Source: Rhytidiadelphus loreus (lineage: Eukaryota > Streptophyta > Bryopsida > Hypnales > Hylocomiaceae). Taken from it: a stretch of 64,000 nucleotides of DNA. Positions within the stretch are counted from its first letter, which is position 1; each line of letters begins with the position of its first letter. The DNA lies in NCBI GenBank assembly GCA_947034895.1, contig OX344761.1, positions 84,767,447 through 84,831,446 of the forward strand, in the 5' to 3' direction. The notes under the pieces are model-generated. The model ran no database searches and was not told where the DNA came from. It saw nothing but the letters and a program-made list of their open reading frames with translations. A program made the position numbers and the translations under genes. Below are positions 52,380 to 63,960 of the stretch, in pieces.

Positions 52380-54540
52380 TTTGAGCTCTGAACTCTTGAT
52401 ACAATTATTTAGTGCTCAAATTCTTCATTTCTAGTAGTGCTGGTTGTTGAATTGAATACATGGAGGTTTCTATTTTTTCATACTTTGATTTTAGAAATTT
52501 TCATAATGCAAGTTGCATTCTCAAAGAAGTCACGTTGTTTAGTGTATGAATGTGATTAAAAATTAAAAATTGATATTTGATATGAGTACATAATAGGAAT
52601 TGAATTGACCTTCCTAAAGTCTACTATTTTATATAATGATAATTGGTTTTTATAATTTTGTAGTCTACAATTATTTAAATTGATGTGAAAATTTGACTAG
52701 TTTGTAAGGAGTTAACTAAAAATGAAAAAGGGTTGATTAAACTATGAAAGTGCCATTACTATGGACTTTGTAAATTACAAGGAAGTTGTTTTCTTTGCAA
52801 GTATGTAGACATTGGTACAAAGTCTAAAGAGAATTTGTATGATATGGCAACTTTATTTCACAAGTGTGATGAAGGTTTTACCTCAAAACTATAAAAGACC
52901 TATAAAACAACAAAATTTCCTTTTTCATGCTAAAGAGATGTTTAGTGTTTTTGAATCTCTTTGAAGACAATTCAAAGGAGCACATTTGTTGTACTTCTTG
53001 GTGAATCTAAAATTGAATGATTGTCCATAACTTTAGAATTGCTCATTATTTTGCATTCATATTATGCCATGTGTAAAGTTAAAAGCGTTCTAGAATGGTA
53101 ATTTAAGGTCGTATTGGCAACTATTCTAGAGCCTTCTATATAATCCAAAAAAATTGGAGAAGAACAAGGAGAGGGACGAGGTATAGGTTTAAACACTTTT
53201 GTTTTATGCATGTCTATTTAGATTTGTATGGGGTAAACAAATTTAATTTAGTACAATTTGGTTGTGTCCTAATTCTGCCACTATGTAGCAATATTATACA
53301 TTATAAAATTTGAAATGTGTACTACTATTGTTACATAATGGCACAAATACAAAGGCATACTTTCAATAGGTGATAGATATATTTTGTGTTGTTTCTTATA
53401 CAACTTTCAAAGTTGTGTGGATGAAATCTTACCATTACTTTCTAAATTCAATATTTTTTATTCTATACATTTAAAGTTTGAATTCATTAAAGGGTTGACT
53501 TTGAAAAGGTACAAATTAGTCTAAAATAGTAGAATGGGTTCCATTCTTTATAGGAGGTCAAAGAAAAAATACAAGATGGAAATATAGAGTCTACTTGGAC
53601 TTCAATGGATATGATTTTAAATTATTTTTCTTATTAGTAATTGAATTAGTTCAAAGATAATATAATTATGCATGTTCTACCTATTTCTTTCTAAGCAATA
53701 TTTTGAAGCAATTATTGTGTTTAGGAAGGAATGAAATTAGATGTTTAGAAATACTAAGTTGGCCTACCTAAAAAATTCACCTTCTCAATGATTTCATGTG
53801 AAAATTTTGTTTTCTGTAATCAAATCAAGTTATATGAGAAAATGAAGTTAGTTATACCATATTTGTATTTCTTACATGTAGTACAATAAATGGCTTTGTT
53901 GTTGAAAGTTTAGGGGCATTAATTATCTAGTCATACAAACAACAAGACTTATATTATAGAGATTGTATACAATACACATTCAAGGGATACATGTAGAATT
54001 ATTTTCACTATAAATTGATAAACTGCATCACTTCTAATGCAAAAATATCATGACTAAAATTAGAAGTCACACCATCTCATCACTTGTCATTGTACACAAA
54101 TATGAATTGATTGTTTGTATCACTTCTAATGCAAATATAACATGAAAAATTTGCAAAATTTCTTAAGACAAGAATATCATTCTTGTTAGAAGTTGAGAGT
54201 TTATAACCACAATTCTACATATAAAATGACACAATATTTTATTTTGCACTGCAATATTCAACACTTTAAAATGCACAAATGGTGGAATTCTCATATATTT
54301 AAAGCATATCTAGTCTCTAAAATGACTTTTTCTTCATTTCTTCATAAAAAATTTACAATAACTTCACATCTCTGCAAAAAACTCTGAAATTTTTCTTTTC
54401 ATAGAAAAAATGTGATATCACCCATGAAAAAAACATGAAAAAAATTTCATTCATATATAGAGTAAACCTGCCATTTATCGTACATATTTTTCTATTAAAA
54501 AATTGGTTCATAGAGGTAACGAATTTTGAGGTTTGACTCC
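52380..54540. other. AT-rich intergenic DNA
   Basis: No gene, RNA gene or readable element end is seen. The part 54250-54550 weakly resembles 36880-37165 (both end near ccatggtcatagg- or ttgtcataggg-type sequence). Confidence 0.45.
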
Positions 54541-54814
54541 ATGGTCATAGGCTGCATCCTTCCACGAGTATTCAAGCCCTCTTGTCTTCTTCACCCCCCC
54601 CTGTCTGTGAAAGAAGAATTGTGAGTGTCTGTTTTGCCTTCCTTTGTTTCGTTTCGCGGCACTGGCTTGAGGTTGCAAGTATGATTACCATTGCTCATCT
54701 CTCGGTCATTCACCATAGCCTGCTGTAGGGTTTGTGTTTGCGTTCTGTCGCAATTGATGTGCAGAGAGTGAGGCAGGAGGGCCAGGATTCTTGTGCTGCC
54801 ACTATGTATTGTTC

Positions 54815-56245
54815 ATCGGTACTGGGAGTGGAGCAAGGGTGATGAATCTCTGGAAGGCTAGCCACGCGAAACCCCTCCTGGCATTTCAGGTGAGGTCTTG
54901 GAACAAGAAACGAGTGCCGACTTCAACTTGGTTTGTTGCAGAATTCTGCTACTACTCTGCCTTCCGTCTTGTGTCGTAATTGATGTTTCGTTTCGTGTTC
55001 AATTTCGGTTACACTGGATGTGGAGAGGGTGAGAGGCCATGGCTTTGGTGTGTTCTTTCAGAGTTTCGTTAGCGACCAAGTGTATTGTTTCTTAGGCAGA
55101 CAGGGAGGTGAGCAAAAATGGTGAATTTCGACCTGGGGAGATTTGGCTTTCGTGTGGATTAGCTTGCAATGCAGGACTTTTGAAGGGTTTTGCCACACGA
55201 AACTCTATTGATGTTTTCAGGTGAGCTCTTCTAACCAACAAGTTCAGGCGTTGAGTTCTTTTGTTCTACACCTGTAGCAGCAGCCTCAGTCGCCATTACC
55301 GGAAGGTAAGCGCCTCCCGTCCCAGTCAAAGAAACGAAAGACATCCATCTCGCCTGAAATTTTGCTCGTCAGTCCAATGTAATAGAAATTATCCCTTCAT
55401 ATTTACCCCACTTGGCGCGTAGCTCCTGGTTACTAAGGAGGGTTTAGGTGCCACAATATTATTATAATATGAGAAGGCAACGGAGGGTTTAAGTTTAGAT
55501 GCAACAATATTATTACAATATGAGAAGTCAATGGACAGGCGATGGAGAACGGGTGCCCGGCCATTCTTCCGACCATGGCTGCGAAGTCACCGCTGCTACA
55601 GGATACCAGAATACTGCTACAGTACTACTACTCCGATCTCATGTTATAGCCTATTTTTCTTTTTTCTTTTTTCTTTTATGATTTCCGTCACACTTATGAG
55701 AACGAAACAAGAGGCTCTGGAGCTCAGCCCGTGAATCCCGAGTTTGTTGACCGAAAATTCGTCCTGTTTCTTCGGCAGACTGGGAGTGGAGTAAGAATGG
55801 ACCATCCGGACGTGTGGAGGTGGCTTTGGTGTGGATCAGCTTGCTATGGAGGACTTTTAAAGGGTTAGGCACACGAAATTCTACTGGTGTTTTCAGGTGA
55901 GACCTTGTAACAATCGAGTGTCGGCGTTCACTTCGATCTTATTGTCATAGCCTGTTATTTGATACGACTACTACTCTTCACTCGATCTTATTGTGTTTTT
56001 TCATTTTGTGTGGTTATCGTCAAGAAGCCAGGCTCCTGCGTCCGTGATTCTGGAGAGTGACGCCTGATCTTATTGTTATAGCCTGTTTTGTGCCACACTT
56101 ATGCGATTAAAGCAAGAGGCCTTTGGCTTTGATGCTGACGAGCTCGCGATGCAGGGCCTCTGAAGGCGTCGTCATGCAGAATCCTACCGGCGTTTTCTGG
56201 TGAGACCTTGAACCAAAGACTTGCCCGGTTCTGACTTGTTCTGTT
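54815..56245 (+). repeat. Four diverged exon-like units upstream of the kinase gene
   Basis: Units lie at about 54815-54930, 55070-55270, 55760-55940 and 56105-56240. They share, in order, (gactggga)gtggag-type sequence, ggctttggtgtggat, agcttgc(t/a)atg(g/c)aggac, cacacgaaa and a final gttttcaggtgag. The last motif is a splice-donor context; it reads atttcaggtgag in unit 1 and gttttctggtgag in unit 4. Links between units also repeat (atagcctg, cacttatg, aagaggc). Base composition is genic, yet no unit has a conserved reading frame. They may be non-coding first exons or remnants of tandem duplication. Confidence 0.55.
55438..55535. repeat. Two-copy tandem repeat of about 48 bp
   Basis: The block gagggttta, then caacaatattattacaatat (cacaatattattataatat in copy 1) and gagaag(g/t)caa(c/t)gga, occurs twice in succession between exon-like units 2 and 3. 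Confidence 0.85.
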
Positions 56246-56496
56246 GTAGTATATTTTGCAACTCCATTGATTTTTCAATCCTAGCTGGTGTACCATGAAC
56301 TGCCGTGAGATAACTAGTGAAGAGATCATATTACCCCGTTGATCTGTAAACGGTAGAGAATTTTTTTCTCCTCCCCAAAAGTTGGTTAGTGCACACACCT
56401 TGTGTCAAATTTTCTAGATTGAAGTATCCGTTTCAAAATTGACTTTGTAGGAACCTACCTGAAAATTACTTAATGCAATAATTATCCTTATTAATC

Positions 56497-56957
56497 TGTG
56501 CTCCTGTATCGTTTGTAGATTTTCCATGTTTCTGATGTGCTTTTCTGTTGCAGTGCCGGAGTGAGTATCTACTTTCGACAACATTCAATACAACAGTGCT
56601 GTAACAGGTAGACGATGATTCCGCCTTATTGATGAAAGGAGACGTCAATTGGCTTCTTCATCAGCTCCTCACAAAAATGATCTCTTGACGAGATTGCTGC
56701 AGGTATAGACTTTATCGACTTTGTTTTCTGTTATCGATTCTGTTACAGACACTTGCGAACCTCTGCCTCCAATAATTAATTTCATAGTCCATGAAAAAAT
56801 TGAACTTTCAGTTTGGATGATCATAGGAATTTTCCAAAACATATTTTGTTTATTTTGGAATAATTTAGGATATGGTTTCTTCTTTTTAATATTATATTTT
56901 TCCACCTTTCTTGAAGCTTAATGAATTGACTTACTTCAACTCCTGTATGCATGGATT
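56497..56957 (+). pseudogene. Duplicated P450 fragment (exon 5 with both flanking intron parts), broken
   Basis: About 460 bp are collinear with the reverse complement of about 40832-41277 in the P450 gene: the end of intron 4, all of exon 5 and most of intron 5. The exon copy is 56554-56702 (149 bp against 155 bp). A TGA at 56562-56564 replaces the Trp codon near its start, and 6 bases are missing in the middle. Intron sequence is kept, so this was copied from DNA, not from spliced RNA. Related direct repeats containing ttgtaggaacctacctgaa lie at about 56447-56465 and 56966-56984. It cannot encode a P450. Confidence 0.92.
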
Positions 56958-58051
56958 GTTCGTTTGTAGGAACCTACCTGAACATTCAATTGTTTGTTTC
57001 AACAAATAATTGTCCTTTAGGGATTAATGCCTTCTTCTTCTTTTTTAAATTATTTTATTTGTCTCTCTATACATGTATATTATATATTTCAATTTCATCA
57101 AATTGGTCATGAAAGAAGATTTCCTTTATGCCAAGATTCAAGCATGACTTTGGATGAATGAGAAGTTATTTGGAACAAACATTGTCCTGAAGCCCACATC
57201 CATCATTGTGAATATGGACTCTTTGGATTTGGATTTTATACATGTTATATGAAATTTGATCACTAGCTCTTGATTTGTTGACTCTTGAGGAAATTGATTG
57301 ATTGTACACTAAAGTATGAGCCCCTATAATTGCCACTTATTACAAGGAAGCTACGACTAGTTGGGATTTGGATAAAAGAGTAACGTGTTGATTTCTTTGC
57401 AAATAGAAGTGAAGGTCATGTAAGTGGAAGTAGAGAACCTTGAGCCCCAAATGAAAAAAAGTTTATTTTCAAGTTTTTTTCAAAGTTTGTGTGTGTTGAT
57501 CACCAATAATGGATATTAGGGTCATGTATCAATTGAGCACTACCTATGTTGAAAAGAATACAATGAGTTGTCAAAATGATGAATTGATTGACTTCTTGCA
57601 TGGAGTTTAGCAAATCCTATATTTTGTTGGTGGTGGGCATGAGAATGAGGGTTGATGGATTGGTGGGAGTTGTAAAGGTTAAGGATTGATAGAGAAGCAC
57701 AAATTTGCCACACAAGAATGAGTGTACTTGTGCTTTGGTTGTTGGTGATACATTCTAGGCCTTTTCTTTTTCTTTCTTTTTATCTAAATCTTATTACTTG
57801 TTTTATTCGTCATTGTCAGAAAATGAGGACACTTCTTTAGGTGCAAGGAGCCTTTGAATTTTGCGTGCCACTCTAGCTCTATTATAAATTATGGAGTCCT
57901 ATATTTGGAAGAGACCTTGGTCAAGGTTGTTCAAGGGAAAGGCCATTGAAGTTGGTAATCCTCCTTCCACTTTGTATTTTTGCAAAGTTTTAATCTTGAT
58001 CAACATTTGAGCTTCATTTGGGTTTGTCAACAAACATCATCTTTGCAAGGA
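56958..58051. other. Repeat DNA and upstream region of the kinase gene
   Basis: The second flanking repeat of the P450 fragment ends near 57030. The stretch 57090-57190 resembles 5165-5290. The kinase promoter should lie in the remainder. The coding frame is open back to 57980 but has no ATG before 58052, so an upstream first exon cannot be excluded. Confidence 0.45.
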
Positions 58052-60831
58052 ATGTTGGCTCATTGTATTGACATGCATGTGGCTATGGATTGTGTTCCTC
58101 TACCAGTGGAGACCCCAAAGCTATACTTAAAGCTCACAACAAGATGTATGGAGCAAGTAAATAGGTTGTGTTCATCTCGTGGTTCTCCTTTGCCAAAGTT
58201 CAACCAAGAGCAATGTATGTATCTTGCTACCAAATTGCAATTGGCTATTCAAAGTGCAAACTCCATCATAAAAGACGTCAATATAGAATTCCTCTCACTA
58301 GCTCATCCTAAAGAAATGGAACAACTTCTAGAGATTTTCAAGTTGCTCAATGCTATGGGAATGGAAGTGGAGTACCTCATCCAAAATTGTTGCAAAGAAG
58401 CATGGATTCAATCTGCCATCATGTTTATGGATACATTGGAGCAAGTTGCAACAATTGGTTTGAATTTGGAATTTTGCACAAACATCTTTTCTGCAAGGCA
58501 ATCACGAAGGAGAAACACCTTGTCACATTTTGATGCTACAAGAATTCGCAAAGCTGAAGTTCAAATTGTAAAAGAGAAGGTTGATCTTGATGGAATGAAG
58601 CTCATTATAGATTTGAGAAATGTCATTGAGTCCAATGCATCAAGTAGTGTAGAATGGCAATTGGCCACGTTTCTACTCGGAAGATTGGAAACTACAATGT
58701 TGCTTCCAGACAATAGTTTACTAAGATCTCAAGAAAGAGCTCTTCCTCTCATGAGTTTGCAACAAATGCTAGATTGCTTGGGAAAAGGCACCTTTGCAAT
58801 TGTGCACAAGGCCAAGTGGTTTGGTGTTGAAGTAGCCAAAAAGACCTTCTATGTACCAACTAGTGCTGATTTTTTACGAGAGGTGTCAATCTTAGATGGT
58901 CTAAACCATCCAAATATTGTTTCCTTACTTTGGTCCACGATGGATGGGAAGAGATGTCACCTTGTGATGGAGTTGATGGATGGAGATTTGTTCTCCTTGA
59001 TGCATCAAAGAATGGAGGGAAATGGAAGCCAAGGATCCCCGTTTAGCATTCAAGAAGCTTTGGACTTGATCCTCCAAATTGGAGAAGGAATGCTTTATCT
59101 CCACGAGAAGAGAATTGTGCATAGAGATTTGAAGTCTCACAACATTTTGATTAGGTGTGGCAAGGTGGTCAAAGAAAATGTGATGTGTTTGCATGTGAAG
59201 GTGGCGGATTTTGGGTTGTCAAAAACAAAGGAACACAGTGCAACATATTCAGACATGTCTTTGAATGTGGGCACCACAAGATGGATGGCTCCGGAGGTGA
59301 TGAGAGTTAGTAGTGCACTAGATAACGATGTCAACGTAGAAGGAGAAACGGCTCTCAATTATCCATTCAAAACTGACATTTATAGTTTTGGGATGGTGTG
59401 TTATGAAATTTTGACGGGAGAGGTGCCATTCTCAAGCTTGAGTAATGGTGAAGTAAAGAAGGCGGTATTGAGTGGTGATCGTCCTCCATTACCAAGAGAA
59501 TGTCCATATAGGTTGAGGACTTTGATCGAGTCTTGCTGGAGCGTTGAGGCCAGCACGCGACCAAGTTTTGGCAATATTTGTGAAGAGTTGAGGGATTTGA
59601 AATATGCCAACTTGCAGATATGTAAGTATTTTGTTTGACAGCTTCAAATCTATCATTTGTCTATTGCTTCTATTTATGAAAACAAATACTTATGTGTAAA
59701 TAATGCAACTTTCTTGCAGCCTGGAAGGCTATGCTCTACCGATGTCCATTAGAAGATATAGTGACTATTGACGAGCTTGTTGCAAAATTATCTAGTCCAA
59801 TATCAGACATACAATGGAGTGCTGCCGATGACATCCATCTTCTTTCGAAGAAGAGCTTTCATCACCGGATCTACATCAAAGAGCAAGCTATGCCGCTCTT
59901 AGTTTTGTTGTATTATTCAAGCGATCGCAAGACGCACGCCATTTTCGCTCTTGAAGCTTTGTCAGTTGATGACCGGGACTCAGTAATTCGAAGAGATAGT
60001 TTGAAAAAGCTTTCTCCAAGGCGGAACGCTAGCTTCTTTAGCTCTTTTTTCAAAGAAGATTATCTTGGCAGTAAGACTTGAAGATTCCCTGACTCATGAT
60101 GATATACATTCTGTAGTAAGAATATTTTTTTATGATTGTGAGGCCTGATTTGTAATGTTGTTTTTCTGTGATTTTCTTTCATATTCTCAAGGATCGAAGT
60201 GGTGTGTTCAGGTGCAATTGGACCCATTGTTGAGGTCTTGAAGTCTGGTCGTATGAAGGCTCGTGAGAACGCTGCAAAGGCACTCGTCAACATCTCTTCT
60301 GATTTGGGAGGCAAGGTCAGAGAGAAGATTAGAAACTCTAACGCTGTGCCTGCTCTAGTGGCGTTGCTACAGGAAGGGTCTGCGGAAGGGATTGAGTATG
60401 CCGCGATCGTGCTCCTCAGGACGTGTCACTCTCAGGAGGACTATGCAAGTGCATCCCAGGCTGGCATCGTCCCCCCTCTCATGAATGTGATTGCACAACA
60501 GTCGAGCACCATGCTGGACAATGCCTTCAGGATCCTGGCCAGATTGGCAAAGATCCGCGAGGGCCTGATTGCCATCGCTGCGGTCGGACCGACACCCGTG
60601 TTGGTGAAATCCATTGCGTCGGAGTCATGGTTGAATATGGATAGAGCAGCTCTGATCTTGCTGAGGTTGTGCTTGCACGATCCCCGGTTTGTCGAGGAAG
60701 CCAGAGAATCCAATGTCGTTGAGCGTTTGACCCATTTCGCCCACCATCTTCTAGGCTCATCCTCACCTAAGCGACCAGCCATAGCACTTTTGCAGTTTTT
60801 GCAGAAGCGAGAGGACGATCTACAACTGTAG
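58052..60831 (+). CDS. Protein kinase with plant MLKL/DUF1221-like N-terminus and C-terminal ARM repeats
   Basis: Exons: 58052-59621, 59720-60070 and 60200-60831, giving 850 aa. Residues 1 to about 235 are an all-helical region resembling the DUF1221/helical front of plant MLKL-type proteins. The kinase domain (about 240-515) looks active: GKGTFAIV loop, VAKK lysine (263/264), HRDLKSHN (357-364), DFG (386-388), APE (413-415), DIYSFGMV and RPSF. Exons 2 and 3 encode ARM/HEAT-like helices, clearest in GRMKARENAAKALVNIS and AVPALVALLQEG. From family knowledge, MLKL relatives act in defence-linked cell death and usually have a pseudokinase, so an intact kinase plus ARM suggests a signalling kinase with a protein-binding tail. 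The exon 2-3 junction is the least certain. An alternative acceptor at 60191 gives a better local sequence but the wrong phase with the only good donor. Confidence 0.82.
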
Positions 60832-61360
60832 CACTGGTGGCGACAAATCAATGAGCTTCTGCGAGAAGTGTAGATACCCTTGTCCATACGATTGGGCTAT
60901 CAATGTTTTTGTGTGCCCATCAATACCGGTAGGAATTTTCGTAGACGACCAAGTGCTTTACATTGGTGACTGAGCCAGACACTCCTGTTTTGCGGATTTA
61001 TGTGACGACATGAAAAAAGAGGCTCAAGTGCTAGAAATGCTGTTAATTTGACGACTCTGATTGTGGTGATTGCTTACCCAAGGAATGATTCCTGGAGTCA
61101 TTGAATTGTTGGGTGTTACGATAATGAAGTTTTCCCTTCGTGGTACATTTGGAAGTGTTAACGAGAATTAGTACTGTATGATCACTGCAATTCTACTTGT
61201 GACATTGAGGGCTTTGCTTGTACATGCGTGTGCTTTTACCGCACAAGGGGTGAATGAAATGTGGTAAGGCGAATATATATTGTCCTCATGGGGTCAACAA
61301 GATTTTAATATAATTCATGTGAGGACAATAATTGATGTAGTTGTAAACATGACTACAAGA
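60832..61360. other. 3' flank of the kinase gene
   Basis: Composition is genic at first and probably covers the 3' UTR. No further gene is seen before the kinase-like relic. Confidence 0.5.
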
Positions 61361-61875
61361 GGTGGTGATGAGAGTTGGTAATGTACTAAATGATGCTGAT
61401 TTAGAAGGAGAAGCGGTGCTCAGTTATGCATTCAAAAATGTAATTTATATTGTTGGGATGGTGTGTTATGAAATTTTGACTGGAGAGGTGCCACTCTCAA
61501 GCTTTAGCCACGGTGAAGTAAAGAAGGCTACTCCCCTCTTGGTTAAGTTGTTACTTTCACAAGATAAGGTGACTCGAGCACGCAACTAAAGCACTAAAAC
61601 ATTTGTCATGCCAAGGGATGAACGATGGAAAGATTGTAGCAACAGGTATTACCACATTTACTTGATATTGATGGGTTTTTATTTCCAAGGATTTTATTAC
61701 GGTTTTGGAGTAATGTCTCGTTTAGCAAAGAATGCTCAGTCTCTTGATATTTTTTCTTAAAGATTCCCTCATTAAATATATTTGAGAATTGTGAGGCCTA
61801 ATTTGCAGTAAAGTTTGTCTTTTGAGTCCATTTCTTCATCCATGGGAGTGGTGTGTTCAATGCAATTGAACCCAT
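61361..61875 (+). pseudogene. Decayed kinase-ARM fragment
   Basis: The segment 61361-61528 is a diverged copy of 59294-59465, the end of the kinase domain (MVCYEILTGEVP, then SHGEVKKA). It is joined directly to an ARM-like piece (PLLVKLLLSQDKVTRA), so the last part of the kinase domain is missing. A frame change at about 61586 breaks the ARM reading, which continues in another frame as TKALKHLSCQGMNDG. At 61845-61875 a stretch resembles the start of exon 3 (gtggtgtgttca, gcaattg, accca). It is a relic of a tandem paralogue and is not functional. Confidence 0.85.
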
Positions 61876-63339
61876 CAGGGCCTGCTTTGCAATTATCTAC
61901 AGTGGATCAATATTTTTGCAAGCTGGCCAGATGACAGAAACAAAGTTCAGACCACGTATAGCTCATGTCAAATATTCATCTTACGTGCTAAACTTGTAGT
62001 CCTTGTGACTGTATGATTCTCAATCTTCAATGCTCCTCGTTCAGAAGATTTTCTCTTCAACACAACACATGTATGAGGATTTTCAGGGCAACGGTCTAAA
62101 ACCCTCCTGGTAACAGTGGCCACTTTTGTGTCATTTCTGGAACAACTTCACAATCTACAATCTTGTCATCATTATTGTTCCCCTCCTTTTGTTTAACATG
62201 AATTAGCACTTGCCTACAGAGTAGATGTAAGCAGAAGCGGAGTGAACCTAAAGTAGTTTGCTCTTAAATCATAAAATCGCTCATAGAATGGAGTCATTAA
62301 CATCCTATAAACAACCCATAACCACTCTCTCATGTATCCAATGGTACTTAAGTGTTCACCATTAAAGAATTGACACATTACCCCTTCAAGCATTAATGCA
62401 GTGATTTTGTCAAAAAATGAATGGATTTGGATGAGTTTGGGGACAGAGTTGGGACCAAAAGTAGGATGATGGAATTACCTAGTTGGCAGAAATGGGTTTA
62501 GGATTAATCTTATACACTATCACCTTTGGCACATTTGCAAGAAATGTTGTGATTTCTAATTTGAGGATTGACAACTTTGTCAATGTGAATGTGATTAGTC
62601 AAAATTGACCAATTCGGATTGTGGTATTGTGGTATGAAAGGAATGTTACTTGGTCTCAAATAAGTGTTTGTTGTATCAATTTGAAGGTTTCAAGAGACAT
62701 GATTGTGTATGCATATGCAGTTGAAATTTCTAGATTTGATTGGTCGAATTCATTTTCTATCAAATAAATTAGTAACTTTCATTTTGTAACTTCTTGTTTT
62801 TAGCACTCCAAAAAACAATTTTGGGTTCCTTTGGATCTAAAGGATTATTATCAAATGAAGGGTTTGGTGACATAAGTTAAATTCAACCCATTTTTCAACA
62901 TCCTAATTAACATACACACATGTATTTTCAATTCTTTTGAATAATAACACTAAGAATTTGAAAGGGACAAATAAAACTAGTTTATACACTTCAGACACAT
63001 TAATTACAAACTTCACAATCTCTAGGAGTTTTCAATCTAAAATTTCTAAAAATATACTTGCAAAAGTTAACCCCTAAAGAACCAAACTATGTTTTGAGGG
63101 GCAACATAGCAATTTTAGGCAACTCACTATGAATGGAATTTTTATTTTTATTATGTTGAAATTTTTACACAACATATACCCAAGGAGTAGCTTTAAAGCC
63201 CAATAGTTTTCATAACTTTTGACTACATGGTTAAAAAAAGATTGTATAATTAATATGTAATTTTCTTTGAACTACGGGTAGACTAGGCAACTCCAAAAAT
63301 TCTTAAAAAATCACTTTTTTAAGAAATGAGATGAAAGTT
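61876..63339. other. Intergenic DNA
   Basis: No gene is supported. The word ttaacccctaaa occurs at 63067-63078, near the edge of the dispersed repeat that follows. Confidence 0.45.
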
Positions 63340-63960
63340 ATGAGGAGTTTTGGTTTGTAGGCAATTACAAAATCTCTACTCTAAAATAAACTTTGAAGTC
63401 CTTTATTTAACTCAGTTTTCAATATTTTTTGAAAAAAATAAAATCATAGGATGTAGATTGTTTATTACAACAATTGGGATTGGCATTTTTTAATCCCATA
63501 AAAAAATTCTCAACAATTTAGTATTTTGAATCATCCTTTTTTTCCTATATGTTGTACAATTCCAAATGATTTGAAAATTTTCAAGTATGTAGCTTACTTT
63601 CTTTGAAGAATGAATCCAAAGAATAACCACCAACATGGACAATTTTTTCATACAAATGTGAGCTTGTGAAGTGCATTTGCTTAGTTTTTTGCAGGGCTAA
63701 AAAAAAGATTTTTGTCACTTCAAATGCTAGTATCTTGCAATCTACATGGTGAAAATTTTGAAATTTTTTCCACATCTTCTCAAACTAATGCACTACAAGA
63801 TCCTATAGTTACATGTGTCCAAAAATGATTTTTTTCTAAAATGTAGTACTTGTACTAAAAATGGCATTTTTGGAGCATTTTTGGTGAAAACATATTCAAA
63901 AACCTTTAGGGGTTAACTAAAAGATTCTACACTTGGATTTATTGAATAAAAATTAAAGGT
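63340..63960 (-). repeat. Dispersed repeat, copy C (inverted relative of copy A)
   Basis: Landmarks in plus-strand order are atgaaagttatgaggagttt, aaaatcataggatgtagattg, gggattggcattttt, tatatgttgtacaattccaa, tttttgtcacttcaaatgct, aagatcctatagtta and, at the end, cctttaggggttaa. These are the reverse of copy A at 18620-19290. No coding frame remains. The element may continue past the window end. Confidence 0.75.

Noticed and set aside
60192..60199. Acceptor at 60191 for kinase exon 3
   Set aside because: It would keep an attractive IEVV start but is out of phase with the only good donor at 60070. The acceptor at 60199 restores the frame. I kept this as uncertain in the gene entry.
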